This document shows, piece by piece, positions 1 to 8,800 of a DNA stretch of 22,984 nucleotides. The notes beneath the pieces are model-generated. The model was not told the origin of the DNA. It saw nothing but the letters and a program-made list of their open reading frames with translations, and did not search any database. Source of the DNA: a virus; IMG/VR virus record IMGVR_UViG_3300030382_002306, positions 2,199 through 25,182 of that record, one strand, 5' to 3'. The stretch's first letter is position 1. The number at the start of each line of letters is the position of its first letter. A program made the translations under genes and the position numbers.

Positions 1-1
1 A

Positions 2-67
2 AGCCGCACTGAGCTGAATATTCTGGCGGCAAGATTGGCCGCGATGATGGGAGGCGGGAAGAAGTGA
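2..67 (+). CDS. C-terminal end of an unidentified phage gene (partial)
   Basis: An open frame entering from the left edge ends in TGA at 65-67 and encodes about 21 residues finishing in MMGGGKK. Its stop overlaps the GTG start of the next gene (64-66) in a GTGA arrangement, the usual sign of translational coupling between consecutive phage genes. The fragment is too short to identify. Its orientation places it in the same operon as the excisionase and integrase, where small early genes are common. Confidence 0.45.
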   Translation, partial: SRTELNILAARLAAMMGGGKK

Positions 68-252
68 GCCAACAACCAAAATGGGTGCTTGAGAAGCGCC
101 TCCGAGAACTGACCGGCCTGAGCCATGAGCAAGTGCGCCTGCGCCGGGGGCAATGGGTCGAGGGCCGCCAATGGAAATATGGCCCGGACAAAACCATCTG
201 GTACAACCTGGAGGAAATCGAACGGTGGGTCGAAAACGGAATCGCGGCCTAA
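64..252 (+). CDS. xis: Excisionase-like DNA-binding protein (Xis)
   Basis: This 62-residue protein begins at GTG 64, with GGGAGG at 49-54 nine bases upstream. The N-terminal WVLEKRLRELTGLS helix, the arginine-rich stretch (VRLRRGQW), the WKYGPDKTIWYN turn and the final helix ending IERWVENG match the P22/lambda-type excisionase layout (DUF1233-like winged helix). Such proteins bend attachment-site DNA and turn the integrase towards excision. Its last 28 bases overlap the integrase start, so the two are probably made from one transcript, as in P22-like phages. The family call rests on remembered sequence pattern, not a search. Confidence 0.8.
   Translation: MSQQPKWVLEKRLRELTGLSHEQVRLRRGQWVEGRQWKYGPDKTIWYNLEEIERWVENGIAA
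210..216 (+). promoter_or_regulatory. Ribosome binding site that fixes the integrase start
   Basis: GGAGGAA lies inside the excisionase gene, eight bases before GTG 225. The first ATG of the longer open frame (153) has no such site, and its extra 24 residues are simply the overlapped excisionase sequence read in another frame. GTG 225 is therefore preferred. Confidence 0.7.
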
Positions 253-1505
253 GCCCCGAGGAAGAACGGGAGGCCATCGAGCAGTTGGTGGCCAATTCCC
301 CGGGCATTGAACTGCGCGGCGAGGCCATCCGGATTGATTTCATGTACCAGGGCAAGCGGTGCCGGGAGACGCTGAAAATCCCGCTGACGTTCGCCAACGT
401 GGAATATGCGGTCAACAAGCGGAAGTCGATTCAGCTGGAAATCCGCCAGGGAGTGTTCGACTACGCGGTGCATTTCCCGGAATCGGCCAGGGCCCGGAAT
501 ACCAAAGCCAGCCGGTCAATCGATCTTGAGTCGCTGTATCGGCGCTATCTGCCGGTCATGGCCATGGACATTACGACCGAGACCGAACGGCGGTACAAGG
601 TGGCTCTGGACGTGTGCTGCGAGATTGTCGGGCGGTCCGTGCCGGTGGACACACTCATGCCTGAAGATGTGGACAGGTTGCGCTCCGGCCTCATTGCCAC
701 GCGCAAACCGTCCACAGCGAATCACTATGTCAGCGTCTGGAACGGAATGCTGAACTGGGCCAAGGCCAATGAATACACCTCGCGTGATCTGAGCGCGTCA
801 AAGTTCAAGGGTGTGGCCGATGATCCGGACCCGCTGACTTTGGATGAGTACAAGGAAGTGATCGAGAAGGGTTGCCTGCACCCCCAGGACAAGGCGCTGG
901 TCACGCTTGCAGTTTACACCGGGCTTCGGCCTGGCGAGCTGTGCGCCCTGGCCAGAGAGGATATTGAGGGCAACCTGATACACGTTCGGCGATCAGTGAC
1001 AGCAGCCAAGGTGCTGAAGGTGCCAAAGACCGAGAACGCGAGAAAGGTTTGGCTGGCACCGCCAGCACAGGAAGCGGTCAGGGCGCTGCTGGAAATGACC
1101 AAGGACGCCAAGCCGGTCGAGGAAACCGTGGAGATCAGCCGGCACCAGTCGCGCAAAGAAACGATCACGCCATTGGTGACGCCATTGCAGGCGAGGAACA
1201 AAACCATTTCCACCAACCGAATGCAGGTTGGCTCATGGGCGACGAAGTGGGAGAAGTTGCTGTCCCGGGCAAAGGTCCGGCGCCGGGTTGCCTATCAAAC
1301 TCGTCACACTTATGCCTGCTGGTCACTGACGGCACATGGTAACATTGCGTTCATTGCCAAACAGATGGGCCACAAAGACTATTCCATGCTGGTTAAAGTC
1401 TATGGCCGGTGGATGGATTCGGAGTCTGAGAACGAGGCGGAATTCATCTGGCAGGAATTGCAGAAAAGCGGTGCATTTTGCCCCACGATTGCCCCAAGCG
1501 AATGA
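225..1505 (+). CDS. int: Tyrosine recombinase, phage integrase
   Basis: The gene encodes a 426-residue site-specific recombinase that inserts and (with Xis) excises the phage genome. The N-terminal arm-binding domain resembles the DUF3596 type (IRIDFMYQGKRCRETL, then FDYAVHFPES). A central SAM-like core-binding domain follows. The catalytic domain shows Arg235 in TGLRPGEL, Arg360 in YQTRHTYA (Tyr in place of the more usual His of the HxxR box, as in close relatives), His383 in MGHK and the nucleophile Tyr393 in VYGRW. All key residues are present, so it should be active. The GTG start is chosen by the GGAGGAA at 210-216. The last codons overlap a repeat that is probably the enzyme's own arm site. 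Confidence 0.95.
   Translation: MGRKRNRGLSPEEEREAIEQLVANSPGIELRGEAIRIDFMYQGKRCRETLKIPLTFANVEYAVNKRKSIQLEIRQGVFDYAVHFPESARARNTKASRSIDLESLYRRYLPVMAMDITTETERRYKVALDVCCEIVGRSVPVDTLMPEDVDRLRSGLIATRKPSTANHYVSVWNGMLNWAKANEYTSRDLSASKFKGVADDPDPLTLDEYKEVIEKGCLHPQDKALVTLAVYTGLRPGELCALAREDIEGNLIHVRRSVTAAKVLKVPKTENARKVWLAPPAQEAVRALLEMTKDAKPVEETVEISRHQSRKETITPLVTPLQARNKTISTNRMQVGSWATKWEKLLSRAKVRRRVAYQTRHTYACWSLTAHGNIAFIAKQMGHKDYSMLVKVYGRWMDSESENEAEFIWQELQKSGAFCPTIAPSE
1476..1498 (+). repeat. Integrase arm-site candidate, copy 1
   Basis: This 23-bp segment at the 3' end of int contains TTGCCCCA twice (1478-1485 and 1489-1496), starts 11 bp apart. It matches 1686-1708 at 21 of 23 positions in the same orientation. 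Paired direct octamers one helical turn apart are typical of arm-type sites bound by the integrase N-terminal domain. The function is inferred; the repeat is directly visible. Confidence 0.55.
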
Positions 1506-1654
1506 GGAAGTATGCCGGAAGTTAGAGATGACAGGGCTCACAGCGATTTATCCAAGCACACCCCGATGATGCGGTGATAATGTACGGATATACAGCGGAA
1601 AGCCTTGCAGGGCGCGTGGTTGAGCAATCGAGACTCAGCGGGGCTTTGTCTCAA

Positions 1655-1684
1655 AACACGTATAAACACGGTATAACACGGGCA
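1655..1684 (+). repeat. Three tandem 10-bp repeats (AACACG + TAT-rich)
   Basis: AACACG occurs at 1655-1660, 1665-1670 and 1675-1680, exactly 10 bp apart. The first two are followed by TATA and GTAT. A 10-bp period puts all three on one face of the helix, as expected of a binding array (Xis, a second integrase arm or a repressor). It lies directly before the second TTGCCCCA pair. Confidence 0.5.
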
Positions 1685-1685
1685 C

Positions 1686-1708
1686 TTTTGCCCCAAAATT
1701 GCCCCAAG
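1686..1708 (+). repeat. Integrase arm-site candidate, copy 2
   Basis: This is the second copy of the repeat at 1476-1498, starting 210 bp later. It carries TTGCCCCA at 1688-1695 and 1699-1706, again 11 bp apart. Its 3' end runs into the ribosome binding site (AAGAGG, 1706-1711) of the next gene, so integrase bound here might also affect that gene. Confidence 0.55.
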
Positions 1709-1719
1709 AGGTTAACGGT

Positions 1720-2046
1720 ATGAGCGATGACATTTATCCCACGCTGCTCGATACAGAAACCGGCGAAACCCGAGAGGCCAGCGAGTTCAAAGGCTGGTTC
1801 TGGTGGGCTGAAGGCAACGGCTCCTGTGACTGTAACCGAGCCATTGTCTTCGATAAAGAGGATGAAATGGAAGAACGGTTTGCCGATGAGGGCTTGCCGG
1901 ATGGTTGCGGCGCTTGCTTTGGGGCTACGCGTTTCATTGCCATTGATGTACACGGTGACCTGGGGCATAACACCAAGGCGCAAATCCTGGAAGACTTCAA
2001 CCGGGATTATCCGGAGGAATTGGTGCGAAGGCATGTTCAGCTATGA
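1720..2046 (+). CDS. Small Cys-containing phage protein of unknown function
   Basis: I do not recognise this 108-residue acidic protein. It starts at ATG 1720 with AAGAGG eight bases upstream; a longer frame from TTG 1699 would run through the repeat and is not supported. Visible features are an aromatic stretch (GWFWWAEGNG), a CDC motif and a CGAC motif that could bind a metal, and a C-terminal helix (ILEDFNRDYPEELVRRHVQL). Its stop overlaps the next start by four bases. The position between attP and the late operon suggests an accessory gene, but nothing in the sequence shows its job. Confidence 0.7.
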   Translation: MSDDIYPTLLDTETGETREASEFKGWFWWAEGNGSCDCNRAIVFDKEDEMEERFADEGLPDGCGACFGATRFIAIDVHGDLGHNTKAQILEDFNRDYPEELVRRHVQL

Positions 2047-2216
2047 ACAACAAGCGCATAGACTTCTTTTTCCGCTCGTTCAATCTCAGCATTGACGATC
2101 TGTGGACGCTGGCCCGTAATCCGAGCGCCGTGTTTGGTATTCGTCCGGGCGGTGCCAAAATCTATTTTGTGCAGGTGCCAAGCGTTTCATCTCTGCATGC
2201 CTTAATGCAAGCGTAG
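2043..2216 (+). CDS. Small phage protein of unknown function (57 aa)
   Basis: It begins with ATG overlapping the stop of the previous gene (ATGA at 2043-2046) and ends at TAG 2214-2216. The 57 residues begin MNNKRIDFFFRS and contain the segment AVFGIRPGGAKIYFVQVP, a beta-hairpin-like pattern. The tight coupling and coherent hydrophobic pattern support a real gene despite its size. No family recognised. Confidence 0.6.
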   Translation: MNNKRIDFFFRSFNLSIDDLWTLARNPSAVFGIRPGGAKIYFVQVPSVSSLHALMQA

Positions 2217-2220
2217 CCTA

Positions 2221-2475
2221 ATGAGAATCACCACCGCCATGCTCCAGGAGTTGGAGCAATCCATTGCCCCTGACGCCAAAGCAGAAATCCGAATCTATGC
2301 CGGCGGGTGTGATATCCGTGTTCGGTGGGATAAAGGCATGAAGGAAGTGAACCAGAATCTGGGCGCGGTGCAGTTGGCTCAGATCGAGGAATACAGGGAT
2401 GCAAAGATGCGGCGGGTTTGGGATAGGCTGATTGCGAAGATGCAGGGGTTGCGGGATCAAGCCGCACAGAAGTGA
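2221..2475 (+). CDS. Small helical phage protein of unknown function (84 aa)
   Basis: The ATG lies four bases after the stop of the previous gene, so it is probably translated by reinitiation; no clear ribosome binding site is visible. The protein has a short N-terminal helix (MLQELEQSIAP), a beta segment (AEIRIYAGGCDIRVRWDKG) and a long amphipathic helix rich in Arg/Lys (IEEYRDAKMRRVWDRLIAKM). It is the last gene of a three-gene coupled cluster before a hairpin and a possible new promoter. Function unknown. Confidence 0.65.
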   Translation: MRITTAMLQELEQSIAPDAKAEIRIYAGGCDIRVRWDKGMKEVNQNLGAVQLAQIEEYRDAKMRRVWDRLIAKMQGLRDQAAQK

Positions 2476-2480
2476 TGCGC

Positions 2481-2498
2481 ATCCCCCTTTCCGGGGAT
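2481..2498 (+). terminator. Weak hairpin after the small-gene cluster
   Basis: ATCCCC (2481-2486) pairs with GGGGAT (2493-2498) around a six-base loop, a few bases after the stop at 2475. There is no T tract, so it is at best an imperfect or Rho-assisted terminator, or just an mRNA 3' end stabiliser. Confidence 0.25.
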
Positions 2499-2516
2499 TC
2501 ATGCCGAGTCAGCCGC

Positions 2517-2525
2517 TGCTATACT
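2517..2525 (+). promoter_or_regulatory. Possible extended -10 promoter for the membrane protein gene
   Basis: TGCTATACT fits the extended -10 pattern TGnTATAAT with one mismatch. The region 16-17 bp upstream is a poor -35 (TTCATG), which extended -10 promoters tolerate. It lies 31 bases before ATG 2557 and just after the hairpin, so the membrane protein could be transcribed independently, like a moron gene. Confidence 0.35.
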
Positions 2526-2556
2526 CAAGAGTCCATTAAGCAAATCGGCTGCGCCT

Positions 2557-2865
2557 ATGTGGCTTGGCAATCCTGATTTATGGCTGTCTCTCGGCCTAAC
2601 TACCGTCATCGCCCTGGCGGCCGTCTACCGCATTCGGCGGTACCGACCTGACGAATATCCCCAGATGAACTGGCTGGACTGGTGCGGACACTTCGCCCTG
2701 GTCGGCATTTTCACCATCCTGATTTCTGCGGTTATCGGAATGCGCACGCTGGCCATGGCAGGGCTGTTTCTGCTGGTTCCGCTGTACCCGATTGCCATCC
2801 TTGGCTTGCTGGGAAAAGTGGACGATATGCGCGTCAGCTTCCTGCGGGCCTGGCGAAAACGTTAA
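2557..2865 (+). CDS. Small membrane protein with three predicted helices
   Basis: This 102-residue protein has hydrophobic segments at about residues 7-25 (LWLSLGLTTVIALAAVY), 44-63 (CGHFALVGIFTILISAVIGM) and 66-85 (LAMAGLFLLVPLYPIAILGL), and a basic C-terminus (FLRAWRKR). It should sit in the inner membrane. No ribosome binding site is evident before the ATG. Its stop overlaps the stop of the convergent giant gene by four bases (TTAA, 2862-2865). A small membrane protein with its own possible promoter beside attP fits a lysogenic-conversion gene, for example superinfection exclusion, but no specific family is recognised. Confidence 0.65.
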   Translation: MWLGNPDLWLSLGLTTVIALAAVYRIRRYRPDEYPQMNWLDWCGHFALVGIFTILISAVIGMRTLAMAGLFLLVPLYPIAILGLLGKVDDMRVSFLRAWRKR

Positions 2866-5800
2866 TCCTCGCTCTCGTTATATCGCTTGTTGAACTGATC
2901 AATCACACGCTTCATCTGTTTTTCGATATGCTGCAGGCGTTTGTCTGTTTCCGCTGCGGACAGGTTCATGCTTTCCACCCGGTCGCGCTGCTCGCGGAGT
3001 GTCTTCAGTCGCTTCTCTACCGAATCAATGACGCCGTGCAGGCGCAGCTTGTCGCGGTACTCTTTGACAAACTCCACCCGCTCACGCCCGCGCAGATTAT
3101 CGCGCTCATCCACCAGTTGGTTGATCTCGTCCCGGCGGTCGTAGAACTTCGACTGATCGTCATAGGGCAGCACTTTCCCGTGCAGCTTCCGGTAGAACGG
3201 AATTTCCCGATCCTCGAGCTCAACCCCTTGCGCCCATTTCACCGCGGCGTTCGGTGCCCTGCTGGTGAAGAAGTTGTAAGCGCCGCCGCCGTAGTACCCA
3301 ATCAGGAACTGCATCACATCCGGGCTCAGGTCCACCGCACCGCTGCGGAACTCGCTACCGCCGGTCGCCTCATTCAACCCCTTCGCCAGCGCCTTGAACA
3401 TTTCCGGCGTGCTGCGGAAGTACAGCGCACTGTCGGGCTTCGGCGTGCCGAACGGCGTGTTTTCCTTGAAGATGGGGCCGCCCATGAAGTTCTCGTTCAG
3501 GGAAATGCTGGCCACCGGGCGAAGAATCGTCGGCATGATATTCTTGGCAACCAGTCCGTACAATTCCTCGGATTGCTCGAAACCAATTGGTGAGAAGCTG
3601 CCCAGGCCTGCCAATACAATATTGCTGGCGATGTCGCCCGCCGGCTTATCGCTGGCCAGCATATGCTCCATGCCAGTACCGATCACCGGGAAAATGTTGT
3701 ACCCGTATGGCAACGGGATCGTCCAGTATTCCCCGGGCTTGCCGCCCACCAGGGATTTCATAATGACGATGTTCCGCTCTTTGACGTAATCGGGCACCTT
3801 GTCCCACCAGTTCACGCCATCGTCATCATCACCGGCCACCAGGCGGTTCAGGGCTGACAGCATGAAGCCGCCCACCGCCATTCCGGCAGCAATCCTCTGA
3901 GCGGTGTTGAGACGACGCCAGACCGGGTCACCCTTCACACCGTTCAAGCGCCCCAGAGTGCGCACGAAGTTGGCCGTGCCCTGCACCGATGCGTTGGCGA
4001 ACATATACAGGGCGTTCATGGTGGTGCCCAGCTCACCCTTACGGTTGAAGTTTACGGTCATGTTCTTGGCGAGGGATGCTGCCTTGGCCCGGGGAATGCC
4101 GGCCTCGATCGCATTGACGTATGCCGACAGGCGCACGCCGTTTTCAATGGCAGAGTTGGTGTTTTCAACCCAATCGGTCACCGAGCGGAACGCGCGACGC
4201 GCCGCATTGGTGGCGCCGCCGCTGGCCATGGAGATCATGGTTTCGAGATCTTCCATCTGGCCGTCTACATCCTTCATATCGAACCAGCCGGTTTTCGCCC
4301 CATCGGCCCGGAACTGGTCGAAATGCTTTTGCCACTCGCCAGCTTTACCGTCCAGGGTCTTCCCTTTCAGGCTGGCGTTAATGGCCCGGATGGCCACCGG
4401 TACCGCTTTCAATGTCTTGGCGGCAATCTTCTTGCCTCGCGCCCTGCCATCGTCAGCAGACTGCTCGGAGGTCAGGTTGAGCAGCGCGGTCTGGATATCC
4501 CGCGAGAAGTTGGAAATCACGAACTCGGGGTTATAGCTGGTATTGAGTGAGGACATCAGCCGGGTAACCATGCTCAGCGAGCGCACCAACAGGCCGTTAT
4601 TCTCAGGGCCGATGTTACGCATGGCATTCATCAACCGCTGATCCTGCAGTTTGATATAGTAGGTTTCGCCGTTCACCTTCGTGGTGAAATACCGATCACT
4701 CATCATGGCCATGGGCACGGTTTGTTCTTCCACGCGCACCACGGTTTTCCCGGTCGCCGGATCCACCCGCTTGACCGCCTTGCGTTCTACCTCGGGATTG
4801 TCGGCCGTATAGACGCGCCAGTATCCATCGTTCGGATACGACTGCACCAGGCTCAGGAAGGCGCTGCCCACTTCGTTCTTGCGCTGACGCAGCACCGCCT
4901 CGGACAGATCGCTGATCGCGTTGGCGACGGGGGATGATGCCTTGCTCTTTCGGCCACCAGCCATCTGGGACTCTTTGCCGGCGATGGCGAAGCCCTTACC
5001 GATCTTCGGCATGGCCTCCTGCTTTTCGTCGGCAGCCCAGCCTTTGAGTGGCACGTAATGGCGATAGGATGCTTCCCAGGCGCCCAGCGTTTCTTCGTCC
5101 AGCAGACCGGCGTCCTTCAGGATTTTCCGGCGACGCTCGAGCATTTGATAGACGGAATCCGCCAACTCCTGGAACTGGTCCAGCTTGCCAGACTTCTCAA
5201 CCTGGTCGATAACCGCAGCTGCCTCGGCATTTGTCATGCCTGAGCCGCCATCCGGGAACTGATCGTTGCGCTGGGCAATAACCCGGTTCCGCTCAGGGGC
5301 GTGCTTGGCGTATAGGAACTCGTCGAGCTGAGCCAGGGAAACGTCATATTCCGACATCTTCTCGGCCAGCGGCTGAATCATGTTTTCCTGAATCAGCCGA
5401 ATATCGTTCTCCACTTTCCCGTGGAACAATTCTTCAGCCAGATAGGCATCGGCATCTTCTTCGATTTCGCCGAACCGGTCGGTGATGTTTTGCTGAACGC
5501 CCTTGAGAACAGTGAACTTGTCGGCAATCTTGCTGATCATCTTGCGCAGCAGCGTATCGCTGGGCGCGCCGAATGGTTCAGGGTCAAGATCAGGGACATC
5601 GGCGCGACTAAACCGAATATCCGCATTGTCGGGGTCGAAGGTGCCGGTGTTGCCGGTGGCGGATTTGATTTGCTCAGGGTTGAACACCACGGCCTCGCTA
5701 ATGTATCTGCTTCCAACTATTCCTCCGTCAACGATAACGCCATCATAACCCTGAGAGATAAGCCCATCTGTTAGCTCTTGTTTTGTTTTTGCGCCTGGAA

Positions 5801-8800
5801 CTTTCTTCCATAGGTCGCCGGTTCCGAATGATTTTTTAACAATCAGCGGGTTTTCCATTTTCAGGTAGACTGGCATTACATTTGCGCCACCAGATTTGCC
5901 TGATTTATGACCTGCAATGAAGTCTGCAGAATCTGCGTAACCACTTGCTACCTTGGGGTCTTGCGTAAAGTAGAAGCCTATTCCGTAATCGCCAGTGAAG
6001 TTGGTTCCGTATTCCTTCATTGAAAATTCGGAAAAATCACCGACAGTTCCGTGATACACCACCAACGGCTCGCCATTCTCATCCACCACCTTGCTGTCAC
6101 CGAACCATTTGGAAAATGCCTCTGTCTGTGTTTGGTCGGTGCGGCTGAAATAAGCCTCTGCCTGTGCAATCTCATCGTTGACGGCTTGGACGGACACAAC
6201 TGATTCATCCCAGATGACGTAGTTATGGGTGCCTTCACCCTGCCCACGGCTGGTGTTGTCGAGGTAGCGGAGGCCTGGGATGCCGACATCATTCAACTCC
6301 TGACTCGCATCTTTGGCACCGTCAGCCTTTGATGAACTGAATATGCTGTCGCGACTGTCCCGAGAAAAATATTCCTGAAGGCGATTATAGATCAGCGAGC
6401 CAGTCGGCTCATTGCCGCCTACATCTTTAGCTGTAATCTTTCTATAAGTCTCTCCAGGCAATTTTCTAAGCGCTTGCTGAACTTTTTCGGGCTGCTCACT
6501 CAATAGCGCATCTCTATCCAAGAGGTCGCTGTCGTCAGGAATCTCAACTTCGTACAAGTTTCCGCGCTCTTGCGCTGGCAGTTCTTTTATTGCCTCAGAA
6601 TAGGCCACGCTAAACGGATTCCGCTTGTCATAAAAACCCATCCCCGAAAGCGCTTTTTCAACTTCAGCCTCGCTCCAGTTCGGGTTCTTCTTTTTAACTG
6701 CGGACTCGGCAGACTCAATCTCTTGCTCGATCTCTTCGTGATTTTTCTCATAATACTTAGCATCAAGGTCGCCGATCTCGTTCTGATAGTTGTAAAGGTT
6801 TATTAGATTTCCACCCCAGCTCACGCGGCCTTGCTTTCCGGTCGCGTAGGCCCCCAAAACTCTATTAAAGGTCTGCTCTGCCTTGTTGACTGCATCTCGC
6901 TCTTGACGACTTGGCGCTTGCGAAAGCGGTCGCGCTCGCGGCACGTTTAGTCCGCGGCCAGATGAAAGCACTCGCTGATAATATTCCGCAATGCTCCGGT
7001 TCCCTGCAAAATAAAGACCCCAACCAAATGCCTGGGCCCCCTCGCCTGTGCCAATCGCTTCCAGCGAGAACTTATCAAACCGGTGCGGCGTGCCGTGATA
7101 GGCGCGGCGGAAATAGGTATCCGCCTCACTCGGCCTTGAGAATCCACCCTGCTCCACGGTTCGCTGCGCCCCTTCCAGAATCTTGAGCAGATCATTCTCG
7201 CTCATGCTGATCGTAAACCCAAGGCGACGAAGGGCGTCACGAACAGCGGTGACAATCTTCTGCCAGAGGGTTCGGTGACGTTGCTTGCCGGATTCGGCCA
7301 GGTGGGCCAGCAGTTCTTCAGCCACCACCAATCGATGCTCGCGCTTGCTGGCGTCGAAGGTGTTGCCTGGGTAGTAGGTGCGCTTGATCTCGGTGGCCTT
7401 GTCAGTTCTGGCCATATCTATGTAGACGCGATTGAGCAGCGGGATCAGCTCTTTGCCCACCATCTTACGCAGACCGTAGTGGCCAACCACTTCATGCAGG
7501 ATGACTTCTTCCAGTGCCTGGGTGTTAGGGATGCGCGGCGCCAGAACGTAGACTTCCTGATTCCAGAATACGGCACGCATATCGCCCTCGGCCTGGGCCT
7601 TGCGAATCGCTGCACGAAGATCCTGCGGGAACTCGCTGATCGAATCGGCCACAACGACACGCGGGCGATCTTTCCAGTCTCGCATGAGGTTGTTGGCGTA
7701 GGTGCGGGCCTGTTGGGCAGTGAGGGTTTCTGTTTCAGAGTCCGGGTTACGGCGGTACTCGCCATTTTTGGAAAACAGCAAGTCCTCTTGCTTGGCTATT
7801 TCGGCTCGCCGAGCATCTGGGTCGTTCGGGTCGTAACGCTTAACCTTCAGCCCTTTAGCTCTCAGTGCGTCAACAGCTTCTTTTGATGTGCCTTTGGGAA
7901 CTAGCGCCACCGAAAACTCGGACAGATCAACTGCCCGGCCAACCTTGGATTCAAAGTAAGCTGTCGGCAGGTTCCGCAGATAATCCACAAATTCTGTAAT
8001 GATGGCTCGGCTGTCGGCATCCAGGTTAAATGCCTCGTTCCAGCCTTTTCTACCCTCAGCGATCGCAGAGCTGGCGTCATCCGTGTACCCCCAGCCGTCA
8101 GCATCAAATTTGTAATAGGGCTTGAGCGCTTCCAGAGTGTCCTGCAGGCGCTTGTTGCTTTCTTCCTTGATGGCTTCCATCTGGCTGGGTGACACGATTC
8201 TGTCTCGGTTCGCCTGCACCTGCGATATGCGGCGCATTTCGGCGGCGTATGCGGAGCGCACGGAACCAGCGCCATAATTGAAGCCCTCGCCACCATGAAC
8301 CTTACGGGTCATTTCCTTGACGACATTCTCCAGATTATAGGGGCGATACTTCTTGTTTCCGGAAGGCGTGAAGCCTGCAAACATGCGCTGGCTTTTTACG
8401 ACTTCATTGAACTGATCTTTAATCCACCGCTCATATTGGCGAGCAACTGCTTTGGCGCGCAGCTTTTTGTTCAGATCCGCCTTCATCTGGCCAACATCGT
8501 AGCCGTCAGACTCTTGGTATCTTGCCGCTTTATAGGTCAACTGTGACAGGTGGCCATGACTTACACTGCCATCCTCATCAAAATAGATGTTCGCCCTGGG
8601 AGCATCTTCGCCTAGCGCCTCACGAACCTGCTTTTGCACATCTCGGTAATAGTCCTTCGCCAGCTTCATCACTCGCGGGTCGGTCTGCATGGCAAAGCGG
8701 TCAAGGCCCAACTTGGCAATCTTGCGCACAACCGGATCAACCTTCTGGCGTTTCGCCTTCGGTGCCTTGTTGCGGGACTTCAGCCAAGCGTATTGATAGG

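Larger units (their letters stand above)
1476..1708 (+). other. Probable attP region
   Basis: Position (int 3' end plus the following 200 bases), two pairs of TTGCCCCA and a triple 10-bp repeat all suggest the phage attachment site, as in P22-like phages where int is transcribed towards attP. The core crossover sequence cannot be located without the host att site, and no tRNA 3' end was recognised. Bases 1506-1719 hold no convincing gene: two short frames (21 and 47 codons) occur, both without a properly placed ribosome binding site. Confidence 0.45.

Noticed and set aside
153-224. Longer integrase reading frame starting at ATG 153
   Set aside because: The extra 24 residues are the excisionase sequence read in another frame, no ribosome binding site precedes ATG 153, and GTG 225 has GGAGGAA eight bases upstream.
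1512-1577. 21-codon frame just after int
   Set aside because: Too short, its Shine-Dalgarno-like GAGGAAG is only one base from the ATG, and it has no recognisable content.
1631-1652. GAGAC...GTCTC inverted repeat after int as a terminator
   Set aside because: The stem is only five base pairs with a 12-base loop and no T tract.
1580-1723. 47-codon + strand frame ending in an ATGA overlap with the next gene
   Set aside because: It has no ribosome binding site and runs through the 10-bp array and the TTGCCCCA repeats, so it is more likely chance in a non-coding att region. The overlap keeps it slightly possible.
2682-3593. 303-codon + strand frame opposite the 3' end of the giant gene
   Set aside because: It overlaps two well-supported genes (the membrane protein and the giant). 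Long antisense frames are expected in GC-rich coding DNA, and its translation shows no domain pattern.
6363-6368. FSR at residue 2213 as a seventh module boundary
   Set aside because: It lies between the motif-2 and motif-3 segments of ART 2 (in YFSRDSRD), so it is inside a domain. Likewise FSR at residue 2833 (4503-4508) is inside the LPD38-like region.
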